A DNA stretch of 64,000 nt from Prauserella aidingensis (GTDB taxonomy: Bacteria > Actinomycetota > Actinomycetes > Mycobacteriales > Pseudonocardiaceae). The position numbers and the translations under genes are program-made. Each line of letters starts with the position of its first letter. Position 1 is the first letter of the stretch. A model generated the notes under the pieces. That model made no database searches. It saw only the letters and a list, made by a program, of their open reading frames with translations, and was not told the origin of the DNA. Of the stretch, positions 8,556-18,242 are shown piece after piece. The stretch is taken from NCBI RefSeq assembly GCF_024171865.1, contig NZ_JAMTCN010000002.1:186001-250000 (forward strand), read 5' to 3'.

Positions 8556-9586
8556 CCACGGCTGGCGTGAGCGGGTTCCACGCCGTCGCGGCGGTGCGCA
8601 AGGCCGTCCGGGACTTCCTGCGCACGGCTCCGCAGGCGCCGGAATCGCTGTGCGTCGCCGTCTCGGGCGGTGCCGATTCGCTCGCCCTCGCCGAGGCGAC
8701 CGCCTACACGTGCCGCGACCTGCCGGTGACGGCGCTGGTCGTCGATCACGGGCTGCAGGACGGTTCCGACGCGGTCGCGGACAAGGCGGCGGCCACGGCG
8801 CGCGAACTCGGCGTCCGCGACGCCCACGTGCTGCCGGTGTCGGTGTCGGGCCCCGGCGGTCCGGAGGCCGCGGCGCGCAGGGCCAGGTACGCCGCGCTGC
8901 GGGAGGCCTCGGCGGGTGCGCCGGTGCTGCTCGGCCACACCCGTGACGACCAGGCCGAGACGGTCCTGCTGGGACTCGGTCGCGGCTCGGGGCCGCGATC
9001 GATCGCGGGCATGCGCCCGCACGACCCGCCGTGGGGAAGGCCACTGCTCGGCCTGTCGCGGACGACGACGAGGGCGGCGTGTGACGAACTCGGCATCACG
9101 CCGTGGCAGGACCCGCACAACGTCGACAGCCGTTACCGGCGCGTGCGGATCCGCGACGAGGCCCTGCCGATGCTGGAAGACGTCCTCGGCGGCGGTGTCG
9201 CCGGAGCACTGGCGCGCACGGCGGCGCAACTGCGCGAGGACGTCGACGTGCTCGACGACCTGGGCGAGGAGCTGCTCGCCGCCGCGCTCGCGGAGACACC
9301 CGACGGGGCGGAGGCGTCGTCGGACGGCGCTTCGGAACCGGCTGTGCCGGTGCTCGCCGCGGCACCCGCGGCCCTGCGCAGGCGGGCCCTGCGCAGCTGG
9401 CTGCTCGGCGCCGGAGTGCGTGAACTCACGGACGCCCACCTGCGGGCCGTGGACGCGCTGATCGCCGACTGGCGGGGTCAGGGCGGCGTATGGCTCCCGG
9501 GGGATTTTGAGGCGCGCCGGGCACGTGGAAAGCTCAGGGTCGAACCGGCAGCGGCCGGGAGCATCACGACGTCGGACCACCGCTAG
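8534..9586 (+). CDS. tilS: tRNA(Ile)-lysidine synthetase
   Basis: TilS attaches lysine to C34 of the CAU-anticodon tRNA(Ile), so that it reads AUA instead of AUG. The ATP-pyrophosphatase P-loop SGGADS is at residues 44-49, followed by [11 protein letters not shown] and [20 protein letters not shown], all standard for the family. The 350-residue length matches the short actinobacterial form, which has a reduced C-terminal domain. The ATG chosen overlaps the end of the metalloprotease gene and has AAGGA ten nt upstream. A GTG 33 nt later, just before [12 protein letters not shown], is an alternative. It is probably co-transcribed with hpt. Confidence 0.93.
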   Translation: MGAAGSLTTAGVSGFHAVAAVRKAVRDFLRTAPQAPESLCVAVSGGADSLALAEATAYTCRDLPVTALVVDHGLQDGSDAVADKAAATARELGVRDAHVLPVSVSGPGGPEAAARRARYAALREASAGAPVLLGHTRDDQAETVLLGLGRGSGPRSIAGMRPHDPPWGRPLLGLSRTTTRAACDELGITPWQDPHNVDSRYRRVRIRDEALPMLEDVLGGGVAGALARTAAQLREDVDVLDDLGEELLAAALAETPDGAEASSDGASEPAVPVLAAAPAALRRRALRSWLLGAGVRELTDAHLRAVDALIADWRGQGGVWLPGDFEARRARGKLRVEPAAAGSITTSDHR

Positions 9587-9600
9587 AGGGGACACCTGCC

Positions 9601-10173
9601 GTGTACGAAGGCGACATCGCCTCCGTCCTCATCACCGAGCAAGAGATCAAGGACAAGATCGCCGAGCTGGCCGAGAAGGTCGCCGCGGACCACACCGCAG
9701 GCGACGGTCCGGCGGGCGAGTCGAGCGGCACCGACCTCGTGCTGGTCGGCGTGCTCAAGGGCGCCGTCATGTTCATGACCGATTTCGCGCGAGCACTACC
9801 TCTGCCCGCGCAGCTGGAGTTCATGGCCGTGTCGTCGTACGGCTCGTCGACGACGTCGTCCGGGGTGGTGCGGATCCTCAAGGACCTGGACCGCGACATC
9901 GCGGGCCGGGACGTGCTCGTCGTCGAGGACATCGTCGACTCGGGCCTGACGTTGTCATGGTTGATGAAGAACCTGACGGCGCGCCACCCACGGTCGCTGA
10001 ACGTCGTGTCACTGCTGCGTAAACACGAGGCGGTGCAGGTCGACGTGCCGGTGAAGTACATCGGCTTCGATATTCCGAACGAGTTCGTCGTCGGCTATGG
10101 TCTGGACTACGCGGAGCGTTATCGTGACCTGCCCTACATCGGGACGCTCGACCCGAAGGTGTACTCCACGTAA
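9601..10173 (+). CDS. hpt: Hypoxanthine-guanine phosphoribosyltransferase
   Basis: Purine-salvage enzyme converting hypoxanthine or guanine plus PRPP to IMP or GMP. The PRPP loop [15 protein letters not shown] is intact, and [19 protein letters not shown] and [14 protein letters not shown] are family hallmarks. The 190-residue length is normal, with a GTG start behind a GAGGGG ribosome binding site 15 bp after tilS. A short acidic insertion ([15 protein letters not shown]) near residue 35 is not seen in most family members and probably forms a loop. The tilS-hpt pairing next to ftsH is widely conserved. Confidence 0.95.
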   Translation: MYEGDIASVLITEQEIKDKIAELAEKVAADHTAGDGPAGESSGTDLVLVGVLKGAVMFMTDFARALPLPAQLEFMAVSSYGSSTTSSGVVRILKDLDRDIAGRDVLVVEDIVDSGLTLSWLMKNLTARHPRSLNVVSLLRKHEAVQVDVPVKYIGFDIPNEFVVGYGLDYAERYRDLPYIGTLDPKVYST

Positions 10174-10357
10174 GGCGATCCGCTACTCGAGGTGAGCGCA
10201 TCGCGGCTGGTTCGGTCCACGCGGGTGATGACGGAACCGCGGTTCCTTCGATCGCGTCATACCGAACGCGTTGATGCGTTAACCTAAGCGAAGATTGCAG
10301 GTCGGCTGCCGAAAGGCCTGCCGTCGACTCTGAGGGGACGTAGGGAGAGTCTGGAAC

Positions 10358-10726
10358 ATGGGGAACAGCAGTCACGCGGACGCGGCGGCGTTCCGCCAGG
10401 CGGCGGTCGACGGCCAGGTCGGCATCGACCCGGACCACGCCGAGACGGTGCTGAACAAGCTCCGCACCGGTAAGGACGCGGTCGAGGCGTTGATCCAGAA
10501 GTCCGAGGAGCTGGCCACCCCGCCGCAGATCGGCGCGAACCCGGTCGGCAACGCGATGGCCGCCAAGTTCTCCGAACGCGCAGGCGGGCGTGGCGAGTCC
10601 TACGCCGACGCGCTCCGGAACCTCTACAACCAGTACGACGAGGCCGAGCAGGCGATCACCACGGCGATGCGCCGCTACCGCGACATCGACGCGGACAACG
10701 CCCAGCCGTTCACCGGGCAGCTCTGA
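10358..10726 (+). CDS. PE-like type VII secretion-associated small helical protein
   Basis: A 122-residue, Ala/Asp/Glu-rich, probably all-helical protein that begins the type VII secretion-associated module. It has no signal peptide and no membrane segment. A central segment (LNKLRTGKDAVEALIQKSEELA) and a C-terminal one (YADALRNLYNQYDEAEQAITTAMRRYRDIDAD) look like the two helices of a PE/WXG100-type hairpin. The YxxxD/E-type tail motif of exported partners is present only loosely (YNQYDEAE). By position immediately before a PPE-like gene it is the likely PE-side partner. That assignment rests on context and fold guess, not on a clear family signature. Confidence 0.65.
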   Translation: MGNSSHADAAAFRQAAVDGQVGIDPDHAETVLNKLRTGKDAVEALIQKSEELATPPQIGANPVGNAMAAKFSERAGGRGESYADALRNLYNQYDEAEQAITTAMRRYRDIDADNAQPFTGQL

Positions 10727-10744
10727 CACAGGGGGAAGTGAGCA

Positions 10745-12265
10745 GTGAACATCGACAACGATTCCGGTCTGATCGGTTCCGGCCCGTCCGGTGACGGCGG
10801 CGCCGGAGACACGTCGCTGGAAGCGGGTCCCGCCCCGGTCGAGTCGGGGTTCGAGGCCGGTCCGGCCCCGGTGAACTCCGGGCTGACGGGTGGCCCGGCA
10901 CCGATGACCGGTGCCGGTGCCGGTGACGCGGTGCGGCTCGGCGAGGCCGGCGAGGTCGCCGACATCGTCAACCGTGCCCGTAACCGGCAGGACGGCTTCT
11001 CCTACGACGGTGAGCGGGCGATCGCCGACCGGCCCAACTGGGAGGCGCACGAGAGCAAGCAGCTCTACGCCTTCGCGACGGTCAACAACGCGCCGGGCAG
11101 TGCCGAGGAGATCGGTAGCTCGTGGGGGCGGCACGGGACGACGCTGCAGCAGGTCTCCGAGGACCTGTACGCCACGATCAGCGAACTCGGCACGGGGTGG
11201 GTCGGCCAGGCCTCGGGTGCCGCGCAGGGCGCGCTCGTGGGCATCGCCAACTCCAGCTCGCAGGCGGCGGAGGCCGCCAGGGCGATGGGCAACCGGCTCT
11301 CGCAGCAGGCCGCGGCCGCCGCGGAGCTGAAGAAGATGCCGCGGCCGGAGGAGTTCGACCCGGCGTCCGAGACCGCGAACATGCTGGCCATGGGGCCCGC
11401 CGCGATGGTCAAGGACATGAAGGAGAAGTTCGACCAGGCGCGTGCGGTCAGGGCGCAGCAGGTGCAGTACCTGAACACCTACACCGCCGCGATGTCCGAG
11501 GTCGACAACTCCACGCCGAGCTTCGGCCCCGAGTCGCTGGGCCTGAAGTCGTCGACGAACTCGGGCGGTACGCACCTCTCGTCGGTCGGCGGGCCCGGCC
11601 CGGTCGGTTCGGTCGGTTCGGGCGGTGGCGTCGGCCCGGTGGGCGGCGGCCGCGCCGACGGGTTCGCCCTCCACGGCGGCCCCGCGGCGCAGCAGCAGGC
11701 GCCGAACGCGCCGCAGGCGCCCCAGCAGCCCGCACCGCAGGCCCCCCAGTCGCCCGCAGCGCAGGCTCCGGCTCAGGGCGCATCCGCGGCGGCCGGGCAG
11801 GCGGCCGCTCCGGCGAGCTCCGCGGCGAGCGGCCTCGGTGCGGTCGCGGGTGGTGCGGCTCTCGCCGGTGGTGGCGCCGCCCTCGCGGGCCGCGCGCTGT
11901 CCAAGGGCAGCAAGACGAGCGCCTCCGAGAAGGAGCAGGACGCCGAGGGCGCGACGACGGCCCAGGCGCAGCAGGCGGCACAGCCCGCCGCGTCGGTGCA
12001 GCAGCCGCAGAACACGGGCATGCCGGGCGCCGGTGGCGTCATCGGTGGCCGCGAGGCCGCCGCGATGAGCCCGGCCGCCACTCCGATGGGTGGAGGTATG
12101 GGCGGTATGGGTGCCGCGGGCGCCGCTGCGGGTAATGGTCAGGGAGAAGAGGAGCACACGCACGCGTCGTTCCTCATCGAGGCCGACCCGGACGACGTGT
12201 TCGGAGCGAACCAGGCGACGGCGCCGCCGGTGCTCGGCGCCTGGGGCCCGGACGACGAGGAGTGA
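10745..12265 (+). CDS. PPE-like type VII secretion substrate with Ala/Gly/Pro-rich tail
   Basis: A 506-residue protein in three parts. Residues 1-70 are low complexity with three GPAPV/M repeats. Residues about 90-260 form a helical PPE-like domain (RPNWEAHESKQLYAFATVNNA, WGRHGTTLQQVSEDLYATI, GTGWVGQASGAAQGALVG). From about 260 on the protein is disordered, with runs of Gly, Gln, Pro and Ala. The last 40 residues are acidic and conserved-looking (EEEHTHASFLIEADPDDVFG). The start is GTG, 18 bp after the PE-like gene. In mycobacteria PE and PPE proteins pair, are held soluble by EspG, and are exported by an ESX machine; the two EspG-like genes downstream support the same here. Confidence 0.75.
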   Translation: MNIDNDSGLIGSGPSGDGGAGDTSLEAGPAPVESGFEAGPAPVNSGLTGGPAPMTGAGAGDAVRLGEAGEVADIVNRARNRQDGFSYDGERAIADRPNWEAHESKQLYAFATVNNAPGSAEEIGSSWGRHGTTLQQVSEDLYATISELGTGWVGQASGAAQGALVGIANSSSQAAEAARAMGNRLSQQAAAAAELKKMPRPEEFDPASETANMLAMGPAAMVKDMKEKFDQARAVRAQQVQYLNTYTAAMSEVDNSTPSFGPESLGLKSSTNSGGTHLSSVGGPGPVGSVGSGGGVGPVGGGRADGFALHGGPAAQQQAPNAPQAPQQPAPQAPQSPAAQAPAQGASAAAGQAAAPASSAASGLGAVAGGAALAGGGAALAGRALSKGSKTSASEKEQDAEGATTAQAQQAAQPAASVQQPQNTGMPGAGGVIGGREAAAMSPAATPMGGGMGGMGAAGAAAGNGQGEEEHTHASFLIEADPDDVFGANQATAPPVLGAWGPDDEE

Positions 12266-12271
12266 TGACCG

Positions 12272-13066
12272 TTGGCGGAGCGGCTCACGCCACTGGAGTT
12301 CGATTTCCTGTGGGAGTCGTTCGGCGCCGGTGAGCTGCCCTATCCGCTCGAGGTCCGATCGCACGGCGAGACGCTGGAGCAGCGAGCGGCACTGCGGGCG
12401 CAGACCCTCGCGCAGCTGGCTGCCCGGGGACTCGTGGACGAGTCCGGCAGGCCCTCGCCGTTGATCGAGGACTGGTTCGGGTGTCTCGCGACGGCCCAGG
12501 TGAGCCTGGACTCCGTGCAGGTCGACGCTCCGGACGACGAGCCGCACCTGGCGGTGGCGGCCGCGCTGGGGCCGCAGGGCGTGCTGCTGATCTCCGACTC
12601 CGGCGGTTACGTGCTCGACAGGGTTCCGCCGGACGGCCTGGCCAGTGCCGTCGTGGGGCTGCTGCCTGCGGAGCGCCGCGGCGAGGAGAAGTCGATCACG
12701 GTGCCGCTCGAACAGCTGCTGTCCGGTTCCGGGGTGGACTTCCTGCAGCGGCGCGGCCCTGCCGGTCCCGACGGCAAGGGCGAGCCGGACGACGACCGGA
12801 AGGCCCTCGCACGACTCAACGCGCAGCCGCGGCTGCGGGGAGGTCAGATCGGCGCCAATGCCCGCAACGCGTCGGGCGGCAGGACCCGGATGCCGGTGCT
12901 GAGCTGGTTCGACACCGAGTCGGGCCGCTACTTCACGCAGGCCAGCCGCGGCCGGGACGGCCGGGACTGGATCACCATCGCCCCCGCGGACGCCCCCACG
13001 TTGCGGCACCGCCTGTCGGAGATGCTCGCCGGTGCGGCCGGCGCCGCGACGACGGCGTCGCTGTGA
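12272..13066 (+). CDS. EspG-family ESX secretion chaperone, copy 1
   Basis: A 264-residue EspG-like cytosolic chaperone. EspG binds the tip of the PPE helical bundle of a PE-PPE pair and keeps the substrate soluble until export. The family N terminus (PLEFDFLWESFGAGELPYPLEVRSHGET) and C-terminal sandwich (RMPVLSWFDTESGRYFTQ, DWITIAPADAPTLRHRLSEML) are both visible. The start is a TTG, because the nearer ATG is out of frame; GAGGAG lies ten nt upstream inside the PPE-like gene's end. It is paralogous to the next gene along its whole length, with an inserted acidic loop (GPDGKGEPDDDRK) in between. Confidence 0.85.
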   Translation: MAERLTPLEFDFLWESFGAGELPYPLEVRSHGETLEQRAALRAQTLAQLAARGLVDESGRPSPLIEDWFGCLATAQVSLDSVQVDAPDDEPHLAVAAALGPQGVLLISDSGGYVLDRVPPDGLASAVVGLLPAERRGEEKSITVPLEQLLSGSGVDFLQRRGPAGPDGKGEPDDDRKALARLNAQPRLRGGQIGANARNASGGRTRMPVLSWFDTESGRYFTQASRGRDGRDWITIAPADAPTLRHRLSEMLAGAAGAATTASL

Positions 13067-13156
13067 CGACGGACACGCCAGAAGCGCTGACGAGGTCGGT
13101 TCATGTTCACGCACCAGACGAGCACCATCACCGGTTCGGGATTGGTCGGGAGGATC

Positions 13157-13945
13157 GTGCCCACCCAGGAGTTCTTCAGCCCCGTCACGTTCGACTTCCT
13201 GTGGGAGCGGATGGGCGCGGGTGAGTTGCCGTACCCGCTGAAGGTCGTCTCGCACGGCGAGACGGAGAGTCAGCGGCGCATTCTGCGCGACCGCGCCGAA
13301 CAGGAGATCGAGGCCCGTGGCGTCGAGGGCTCGCCGGTCGAGGGCTGGCTCGACCTGCTGGGAAGGGCGTCGATGGCGGTCGACGCGCTGTTCATCCCCG
13401 AGTTCCAGCACCCGCCGGTGGGTGCGATCGCCGCGTCCGACGGCAAGCAGGCCGTGCTCGCGATCCAGGACCAGCAGGGTGTGCGGTTGAGCGGCGCCTA
13501 CCCCGACGGCTTGGCCTCGGCGGTGGTCGACCTGCTCCCGCAGGCGCAGCGCGGCACGGAAGCGTCGATCACGCTGCCGCTCGACGAGGCGTTGCGGGCA
13601 CGTCCGGACCGGACCGGTGCCCTGGCGGGCAGGGCGGGCGGCGACGCCGACGGCGGCCGCAAGCGCGGCGGCTTCTCCGAGGCTGCGCGGGACCCGCGGG
13701 AGGCGTACTCCCAGTTGATCGCCCAGCCGCGGTTGCGGGGCGGTCAGCTCGCAGCGAACAGCAGGGACGAGCTGGGCTACAAACAGCGGTCGGCCGTCCT
13801 GGCGTGGTTCGACACGGCGACGGGCCGGTACCTGAGCACCTCCGCTTCCGGTGGCGACGGCAGCGAGTGGGTGACCGTCGCGCCCGCGGACGCGAAAACC
13901 CTGCGCAGCCGGCTGGGAGAGCTGCTCGCGGGGGTCTGCCGCTGA
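13157..13945 (+). CDS. EspG-family ESX secretion chaperone, copy 2
   Basis: A 262-residue paralogue of the preceding gene (shared blocks FDFLWE..GAGELPYPL, YPDGLASAVVDLLP, QPRLRGGQ, WVTVAPADAKTLRSRL). The GTG start is preferred to an ATG 54 nt upstream, because GGGAGGA lies 3-9 nt before it and the product then aligns with the N terminus of copy 1. Two EspG copies serving one PE/PPE pair suggests a duplication in which the copies may recognise different substrates, or form a heterodimer (inference). A Gly/Asp/Arg-rich linker (AGRAGGDADGGRKRGG) separates the two halves. Confidence 0.85.
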   Translation: MPTQEFFSPVTFDFLWERMGAGELPYPLKVVSHGETESQRRILRDRAEQEIEARGVEGSPVEGWLDLLGRASMAVDALFIPEFQHPPVGAIAASDGKQAVLAIQDQQGVRLSGAYPDGLASAVVDLLPQAQRGTEASITLPLDEALRARPDRTGALAGRAGGDADGGRKRGGFSEAARDPREAYSQLIAQPRLRGGQLAANSRDELGYKQRSAVLAWFDTATGRYLSTSASGGDGSEWVTVAPADAKTLRSRLGELLAGVCR

Positions 13946-14261
13946 GCGCCGTGGCCGCCGTCTCCCGCTTCGCTCGCCCCGGTGGGGAGCGGATCAGGTG
14001 ACGACGGGCACGCAGCGGGAACATGTGCCGGGCGGTGTCCGTTGACCTATCGATGACGGCTGCGGACGTGGCCGGAGCCGATGCACGGATTTTCCACGAG
14101 GATGCCCCGATGGCCCCGTTAACCGGGCGGTACCCTGATAGAACGGCATTCGCCGCGGGAGCGGGAAACCGTGCACCAGCGGGAGTTGACAAGACCGTGA
14201 CGGCGGAAGTCACCACCCACCGCCTAACCAGGGAGGGTCGAGGCCTCAACGGCCGGATCTA
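13946..14261. other. Non-coding gap ahead of ftsH
   Basis: No convincing gene is present. A TACCCT hexamer at 14131-14136 within the ...GGCGGTACCCTGATAGAAC... stretch is a plausible -10 element about 125 bp before ftsH. The rest shows no clear structure. Confidence 0.4.
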
Positions 14262-16763
14262 ATGGACCGCAAGCGCCTGCTCAAGAACCCACTGCTGTGG
14301 ATAGTCGCGGTTCTGCTGCTCTATTTCGCGTTCAGCATGCTTTTCGACAGCGACCGTGGTTACACGGCGGTGCCGACCTCGCAGGCCGTGCAGCAGATCG
14401 AATCCGGCAACGTCACGGAAGCGAATCTCGAGGACAAGGAACAGCAGCTCAAGCTGCACCTGTCCGAGGGCATCAACGTCGACGGCGAGAACGCCAAGCA
14501 GATCATCACGAAGTTCCCGGCCGGGGCTTCGGGGCAGCTGTACAACGTGCTGCTCGACGCCCGCACCGGCGGCGGTGGTGACGGTGGCCAGAGCATCAAG
14601 TTCGACACCACGGTCACTCAGGACTCGTTCTTCACCCAGATGCTCATCTACATGATCCCGCTCGGGATCCTGTTGCTGCTGCTGATGTGGATGATGAACA
14701 ACGCCCAGGGCGGCGGGAACAAGGTCCTCAACTTCGGCAAGTCCAAGGCCAAGCAGCTCAACAAGGACATGCCGACCACGATGTTCCACGACGTGGCGGG
14801 TGCCGACGAGGCCGTCGAGGAACTGCACGAGATCAAGGACTTCCTGAGCAGCCCGGGCCGCTACCAGCAGCTCGGCGCGAAGATCCCGAAGGGCGTGCTG
14901 CTCTACGGGCCGCCCGGTACCGGTAAGACGCTGCTCGCGCGGGCCGTCGCCGGCGAGGCGGGCGTGCCGTTCTACACGATCTCCGGTTCGGACTTCGTCG
15001 AGATGTTCGTCGGTGTCGGTGCCTCCCGGGTGCGTGACCTGTTCGAGCAGGCGAAGCAGAACGCGCCGTGCATCATCTTCGTCGACGAGATCGACGCGGT
15101 CGGCAGGCAGCGCGGCGCAGGCATGGGCGGCGGCCACGACGAGCGTGAGCAGACCCTGAACCAGCTGCTCGTCGAGATGGACGGGTTCGACTCGCGCGGG
15201 GGCATCATCCTCATCGCCGCGACGAACCGTCCCGACATCCTCGACCCGGCGCTGCTGCGTCCGGGCCGGTTCGACCGGCAGATCCCGGTCGCGGCGCCCG
15301 ACCTGCGGGGCCGCGAGGCGATCCTCCACGTGCACTCGGCGGGCAAGCCGATGGCCGAGGACGTCGACATGAACGCCCTGGCGAAGCGCACGGTCGGCAT
15401 GTCCGGTGCCGACCTGGCGAACGTCATCAACGAGGCGGCGCTGCTCACGGCCCGGCAGCACGGCACGGTGATCACGGATACGTACCTGGAGGAGTCCGTC
15501 GACCGCGTGGTCGGCGGTCCGGCGCGCAAGAGCCGGATCATCTCCGAGCAGGAACGGAAGATCACCGCGTATCACGAGGGCGGGCACGCCCTGGCCGCGT
15601 GGGCGATGCCGGACATCGAGCCGGTGTACAAGCTGACGATCCTGCCGCGGGGCCGCACCGGCGGGCACGCCCTGATCGTGCCCGAGGACGACAAGGACTT
15701 GATGACCCGTTCGGAGATGATCGGCAGGCTGGTGTTCGCCATGGGCGGACGCACGGCCGAGGAGCTGGTCTTCCACGAGCCGACCACGGGCGCGTCCTCC
15801 GACATCGAGCAGGCCACGAAGATCGCCCGCGCGATGGTGACCGAGTACGGCATGAGTCCGCGGCTCGGTGCGGTCAAGTACGGCCAGGAACAGGGCGACC
15901 CGTTCGTGGGCCGTGCCGCGGGTCAGCAGGCGAACTACTCGCTCGAGGTCGCCCACGAGATCGACGAGGAAGTGCGCAAGCTGATCGAGACCGCGCACAC
16001 CGAGGCGTGGGAGGTGCTCAACACCTACCGCGACGTGCTCGACGAGCTCGTGGTCGAGGTCCTCGACAAGGAGACGCTGCAGCGCCGCGACCTCGAGCGG
16101 ATCTTCTCGGCCGTCGAGAAGCGGCCGCGGATCACGGTGTTCAACGAGTTCGGTGACCGGCTCCCGTCGGACAAGCCGCCGATCAAGACGCCGCGCGAGC
16201 TGGCCGCCGAGCGTGGCGAGCCGTGGCCCGAGCCCGAACCGCCGAGGCAGCCGGAGCCCGCGCCCGTCGCGGCGCCGGCACCCCAGTCGCCGGTGGCCGG
16301 CGAGGAACCACAGAGCGGCGAGCTGCCACAGGGTGGCCACCCGCAGGGCGGGGCGCCCCACGGCGCCGCTCCGCAGGGCGGTGCACCTCAGGGCGAGGTC
16401 CCTCAGGGGGGACCGCAGGAGCAGCCGAGCCCGGGGTCGTACAACCCCTACGCGCCTCCGTCGGGGTCGAACGGCACGCACGGTCAGAACGGTGGCCAGA
16501 ACGGCGGTCGGCAGTGGCCGGGACAGTCGCACGGCAACCAGCCCGGCCAGCCGTACGGCAACCAGCCCGCTCAGCCGTACGGCCAGTCCGGGTCGCGGCC
16601 CTCGGGCCCACCGAACTACGGTGCGCCTCCCGGGTGGACGCCGGCGACCTCGCCGAACCCGCGGCCGACGCGGCCGTGGGCCCAGCCGAACCCGAACCCC
16701 CAACCGCAACAGCGCCCGCAGGACGAGGGCGGCTCCGACGAGCAGGACGGTCACCATCGCTAG
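14262..16763 (+). CDS. ftsH: ATP-dependent zinc metalloprotease FtsH with a repetitive C-terminal tail
   Basis: An 833-residue membrane-bound AAA+ protease that extracts and degrades membrane and regulatory proteins. Two membrane helices (about 11-28 and 125-145) flank an extracytoplasmic domain. The AAA module has Walker A GPPGTGKT at 216-223, Walker B IIFVDEID and the pore loop [17 protein letters not shown]. The zinc site HEGGH is at 438-442. From about residue 640 the tail is disordered and built of short [16 protein letters not shown]-type repeats, longer than in most FtsH proteins. The position between the ESX-related genes and folE matches mycobacteria (Rv3610c). Confidence 0.97.
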   Translation: MDRKRLLKNPLLWIVAVLLLYFAFSMLFDSDRGYTAVPTSQAVQQIESGNVTEANLEDKEQQLKLHLSEGINVDGENAKQIITKFPAGASGQLYNVLLDARTGGGGDGGQSIKFDTTVTQDSFFTQMLIYMIPLGILLLLLMWMMNNAQGGGNKVLNFGKSKAKQLNKDMPTTMFHDVAGADEAVEELHEIKDFLSSPGRYQQLGAKIPKGVLLYGPPGTGKTLLARAVAGEAGVPFYTISGSDFVEMFVGVGASRVRDLFEQAKQNAPCIIFVDEIDAVGRQRGAGMGGGHDEREQTLNQLLVEMDGFDSRGGIILIAATNRPDILDPALLRPGRFDRQIPVAAPDLRGREAILHVHSAGKPMAEDVDMNALAKRTVGMSGADLANVINEAALLTARQHGTVITDTYLEESVDRVVGGPARKSRIISEQERKITAYHEGGHALAAWAMPDIEPVYKLTILPRGRTGGHALIVPEDDKDLMTRSEMIGRLVFAMGGRTAEELVFHEPTTGASSDIEQATKIARAMVTEYGMSPRLGAVKYGQEQGDPFVGRAAGQQANYSLEVAHEIDEEVRKLIETAHTEAWEVLNTYRDVLDELVVEVLDKETLQRRDLERIFSAVEKRPRITVFNEFGDRLPSDKPPIKTPRELAAERGEPWPEPEPPRQPEPAPVAAPAPQSPVAGEEPQSGELPQGGHPQGGAPHGAAPQGGAPQGEVPQGGPQEQPSPGSYNPYAPPSGSNGTHGQNGGQNGGRQWPGQSHGNQPGQPYGNQPAQPYGQSGSRPSGPPNYGAPPGWTPATSPNPRPTRPWAQPNPNPQPQQRPQDEGGSDEQDGHHR

Positions 16764-16788
16764 CGAGATCTCCGGGAACGGGTACGCG

Positions 16789-17403
16789 GTGGTCGACGAG
16801 GACAGCGTCGACGCACCGCGTGCCACGGGCCGGTCGTTCGATCAGGCGCGCGCGGAGGCGGCCGTGCGGGAGCTGCTGCTCGCGTGCGGCGAGGATCCCG
16901 ACCGCGACGGGTTGAAGGAGACGCCCGCGCGGGTCGCGCGGGCGTACCGCGAGATGTTCGGCGGGCTGTACAACGACCCGGACCACGTGCTGGACCGGAC
17001 GTTCGACGAGAGCCACGAAGAGCTCGTACTGGTGACCGACATCCCGCTGTTCAGCCAGTGCGAACACCACCTGGTGCCGTTCCACGGGGTCGCACACGTC
17101 GGCTACATCCCGAACGCGCAGGGCAAGGTGACGGGGCTGTCGAAGCTGGCCCGGCTGGTCGACCTGTACGCGAAGCGGCCGCAGGTGCAGGAGCGGCTGA
17201 CGACCCAGGTCGCGGACGCACTGGACCGCAAGCTCAACCCCCGCGGCGTGATCGTGGTGATCGAGGCCGAGCATTTGTGCATGGCCATGCGGGGTATCCG
17301 CAAGCCGGGTGCACGCACCACGACGTCGGCGGTTCGCGGGATCATGGAACGTTCGGCGACCTCGCGTGCCGAAGCGTTGCAGTTGATCAAGGGGAACCGG
17401 TGA
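16789..17403 (+). CDS. folE: GTP cyclohydrolase I
   Basis: First enzyme of tetrahydrofolate synthesis, converting GTP to 7,8-dihydroneopterin triphosphate. The 204-residue product has the zinc-binding and catalytic residues in [12 protein letters not shown] and [11 protein letters not shown], plus [23 protein letters not shown]. The start is not obvious: no ATG is available, and the chosen GTG ([11 protein letters not shown]...) lies 25 bp after the ftsH stop and gives the usual actinobacterial length (about 200). It overlaps folP by 4 bp (GTGA), so the two are translationally coupled. Confidence 0.93.
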   Translation: MVDEDSVDAPRATGRSFDQARAEAAVRELLLACGEDPDRDGLKETPARVARAYREMFGGLYNDPDHVLDRTFDESHEELVLVTDIPLFSQCEHHLVPFHGVAHVGYIPNAQGKVTGLSKLARLVDLYAKRPQVQERLTTQVADALDRKLNPRGVIVVIEAEHLCMAMRGIRKPGARTTTSAVRGIMERSATSRAEALQLIKGNR

Positions 17404-18239
17404 ACTCGCGCATTCCTACGGCGGACCGCTGTGTGGTGATGGGCGTCCTCAACGTGACGCCCAATTCGTTCTCCGACGGCGGCAAGTACCTCAGCCGCGA
17501 GGACGCGCTCGCCCATGCGCACGCCATGTGGCGGCGCGGTGCCGACATCATCGACGTCGGCGGTGAATCGACCCGGCCCGGTTCCGAGCGTGTGGACGCC
17601 GACACCGAACTGGCGCGGGTGGTGCCGGTGGTGCGGCAGCTCGCCGCCGACGGCATCCCGCTGTCGGTCGACACGACGCGTGCCACCGTCGCCGAGGCCG
17701 CCGTCGAGGCGGGCGCGCAGATCATCAACGACGTCTCGGGCGGTCTGGCCGACCCGGACATGACGAAGGTCGCGGCCCAGACGGGGGCCCCGTTCGTCGT
17801 CATGCACTGGCGCGGTCACAGCAAGGACATGAACGCCCTCGCCGAGTACACCGACGTGGTGGCCGAGGTGCGGGACGAGCTGCGTGCGCGAATCGACGAA
17901 GCCCTGGCGGCGGGCGTGCCGGCCGACTCGATCGTCCTCGACCCGGGGCTGGGATTCGCCAAGCGTGCCGAGCACGACTGGGCCTTGCTGCAGCGGCTCG
18001 ACGAGTTCATCGACATGGGCTTCCCCGTGCTTGTGGGCGCGTCGCGGAAACGGTTCCTCGGTGCGTTGCTGGCCGACGCCGAAGGCGAGCCGCGGCCCGC
18101 GTCGGGCAGGGAGGTCGCGACGGCGTCGATCTCGGCACTGTCCGCCGCGGCGGGCGCGTGGGGCGTGCGGGTGCACGACGTCGGCGCGTCGCTCGACGCC
18201 GTGACGGTCGCCGCCGCCTGGGCCCGGGGAGGACGCTGA
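17400..18239 (+). CDS. folP: Dihydropteroate synthase
   Basis: Joins p-aminobenzoate to dihydropterin pyrophosphate; this is the sulfonamide target. The 279-residue TIM barrel carries [15 protein letters not shown] (loop 1), [13 protein letters not shown] (loop 2), INDVSGG and [20 protein letters not shown], and ends with GASRKRFLG and VRVHDV. All pterin and pABA-binding residues look intact. The GTG start overlaps the folE stop as GTGA, and folB follows 3 bp after its stop, so folE-folP-folB form one tight operon. Confidence 0.96.
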   Translation: MNSRIPTADRCVVMGVLNVTPNSFSDGGKYLSREDALAHAHAMWRRGADIIDVGGESTRPGSERVDADTELARVVPVVRQLAADGIPLSVDTTRATVAEAAVEAGAQIINDVSGGLADPDMTKVAAQTGAPFVVMHWRGHSKDMNALAEYTDVVAEVRDELRARIDEALAAGVPADSIVLDPGLGFAKRAEHDWALLQRLDEFIDMGFPVLVGASRKRFLGALLADAEGEPRPASGREVATASISALSAAAGAWGVRVHDVGASLDAVTVAAAWARGGR

Positions 18240-18242
18240 ACC

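Noticed and set aside
9878-13411. 1177-codon open frame on the minus strand across hpt and the ESX module
   Set aside because: It is antisense to four well-supported genes. High GC keeps the opposite frame free of stops, and the translation is Arg/Gly/Leu-rich with no domain.
14023-14262. Short plus-strand gene (79 codons) before ftsH
   Set aside because: No ribosome binding site, atypical composition, and it overlaps the region expected to hold the ftsH promoter.
14259-16826. 855-codon minus-strand frame opposite ftsH
   Set aside because: Its codon pattern mirrors ftsH. It has no homology-like motif, and ftsH is certain.
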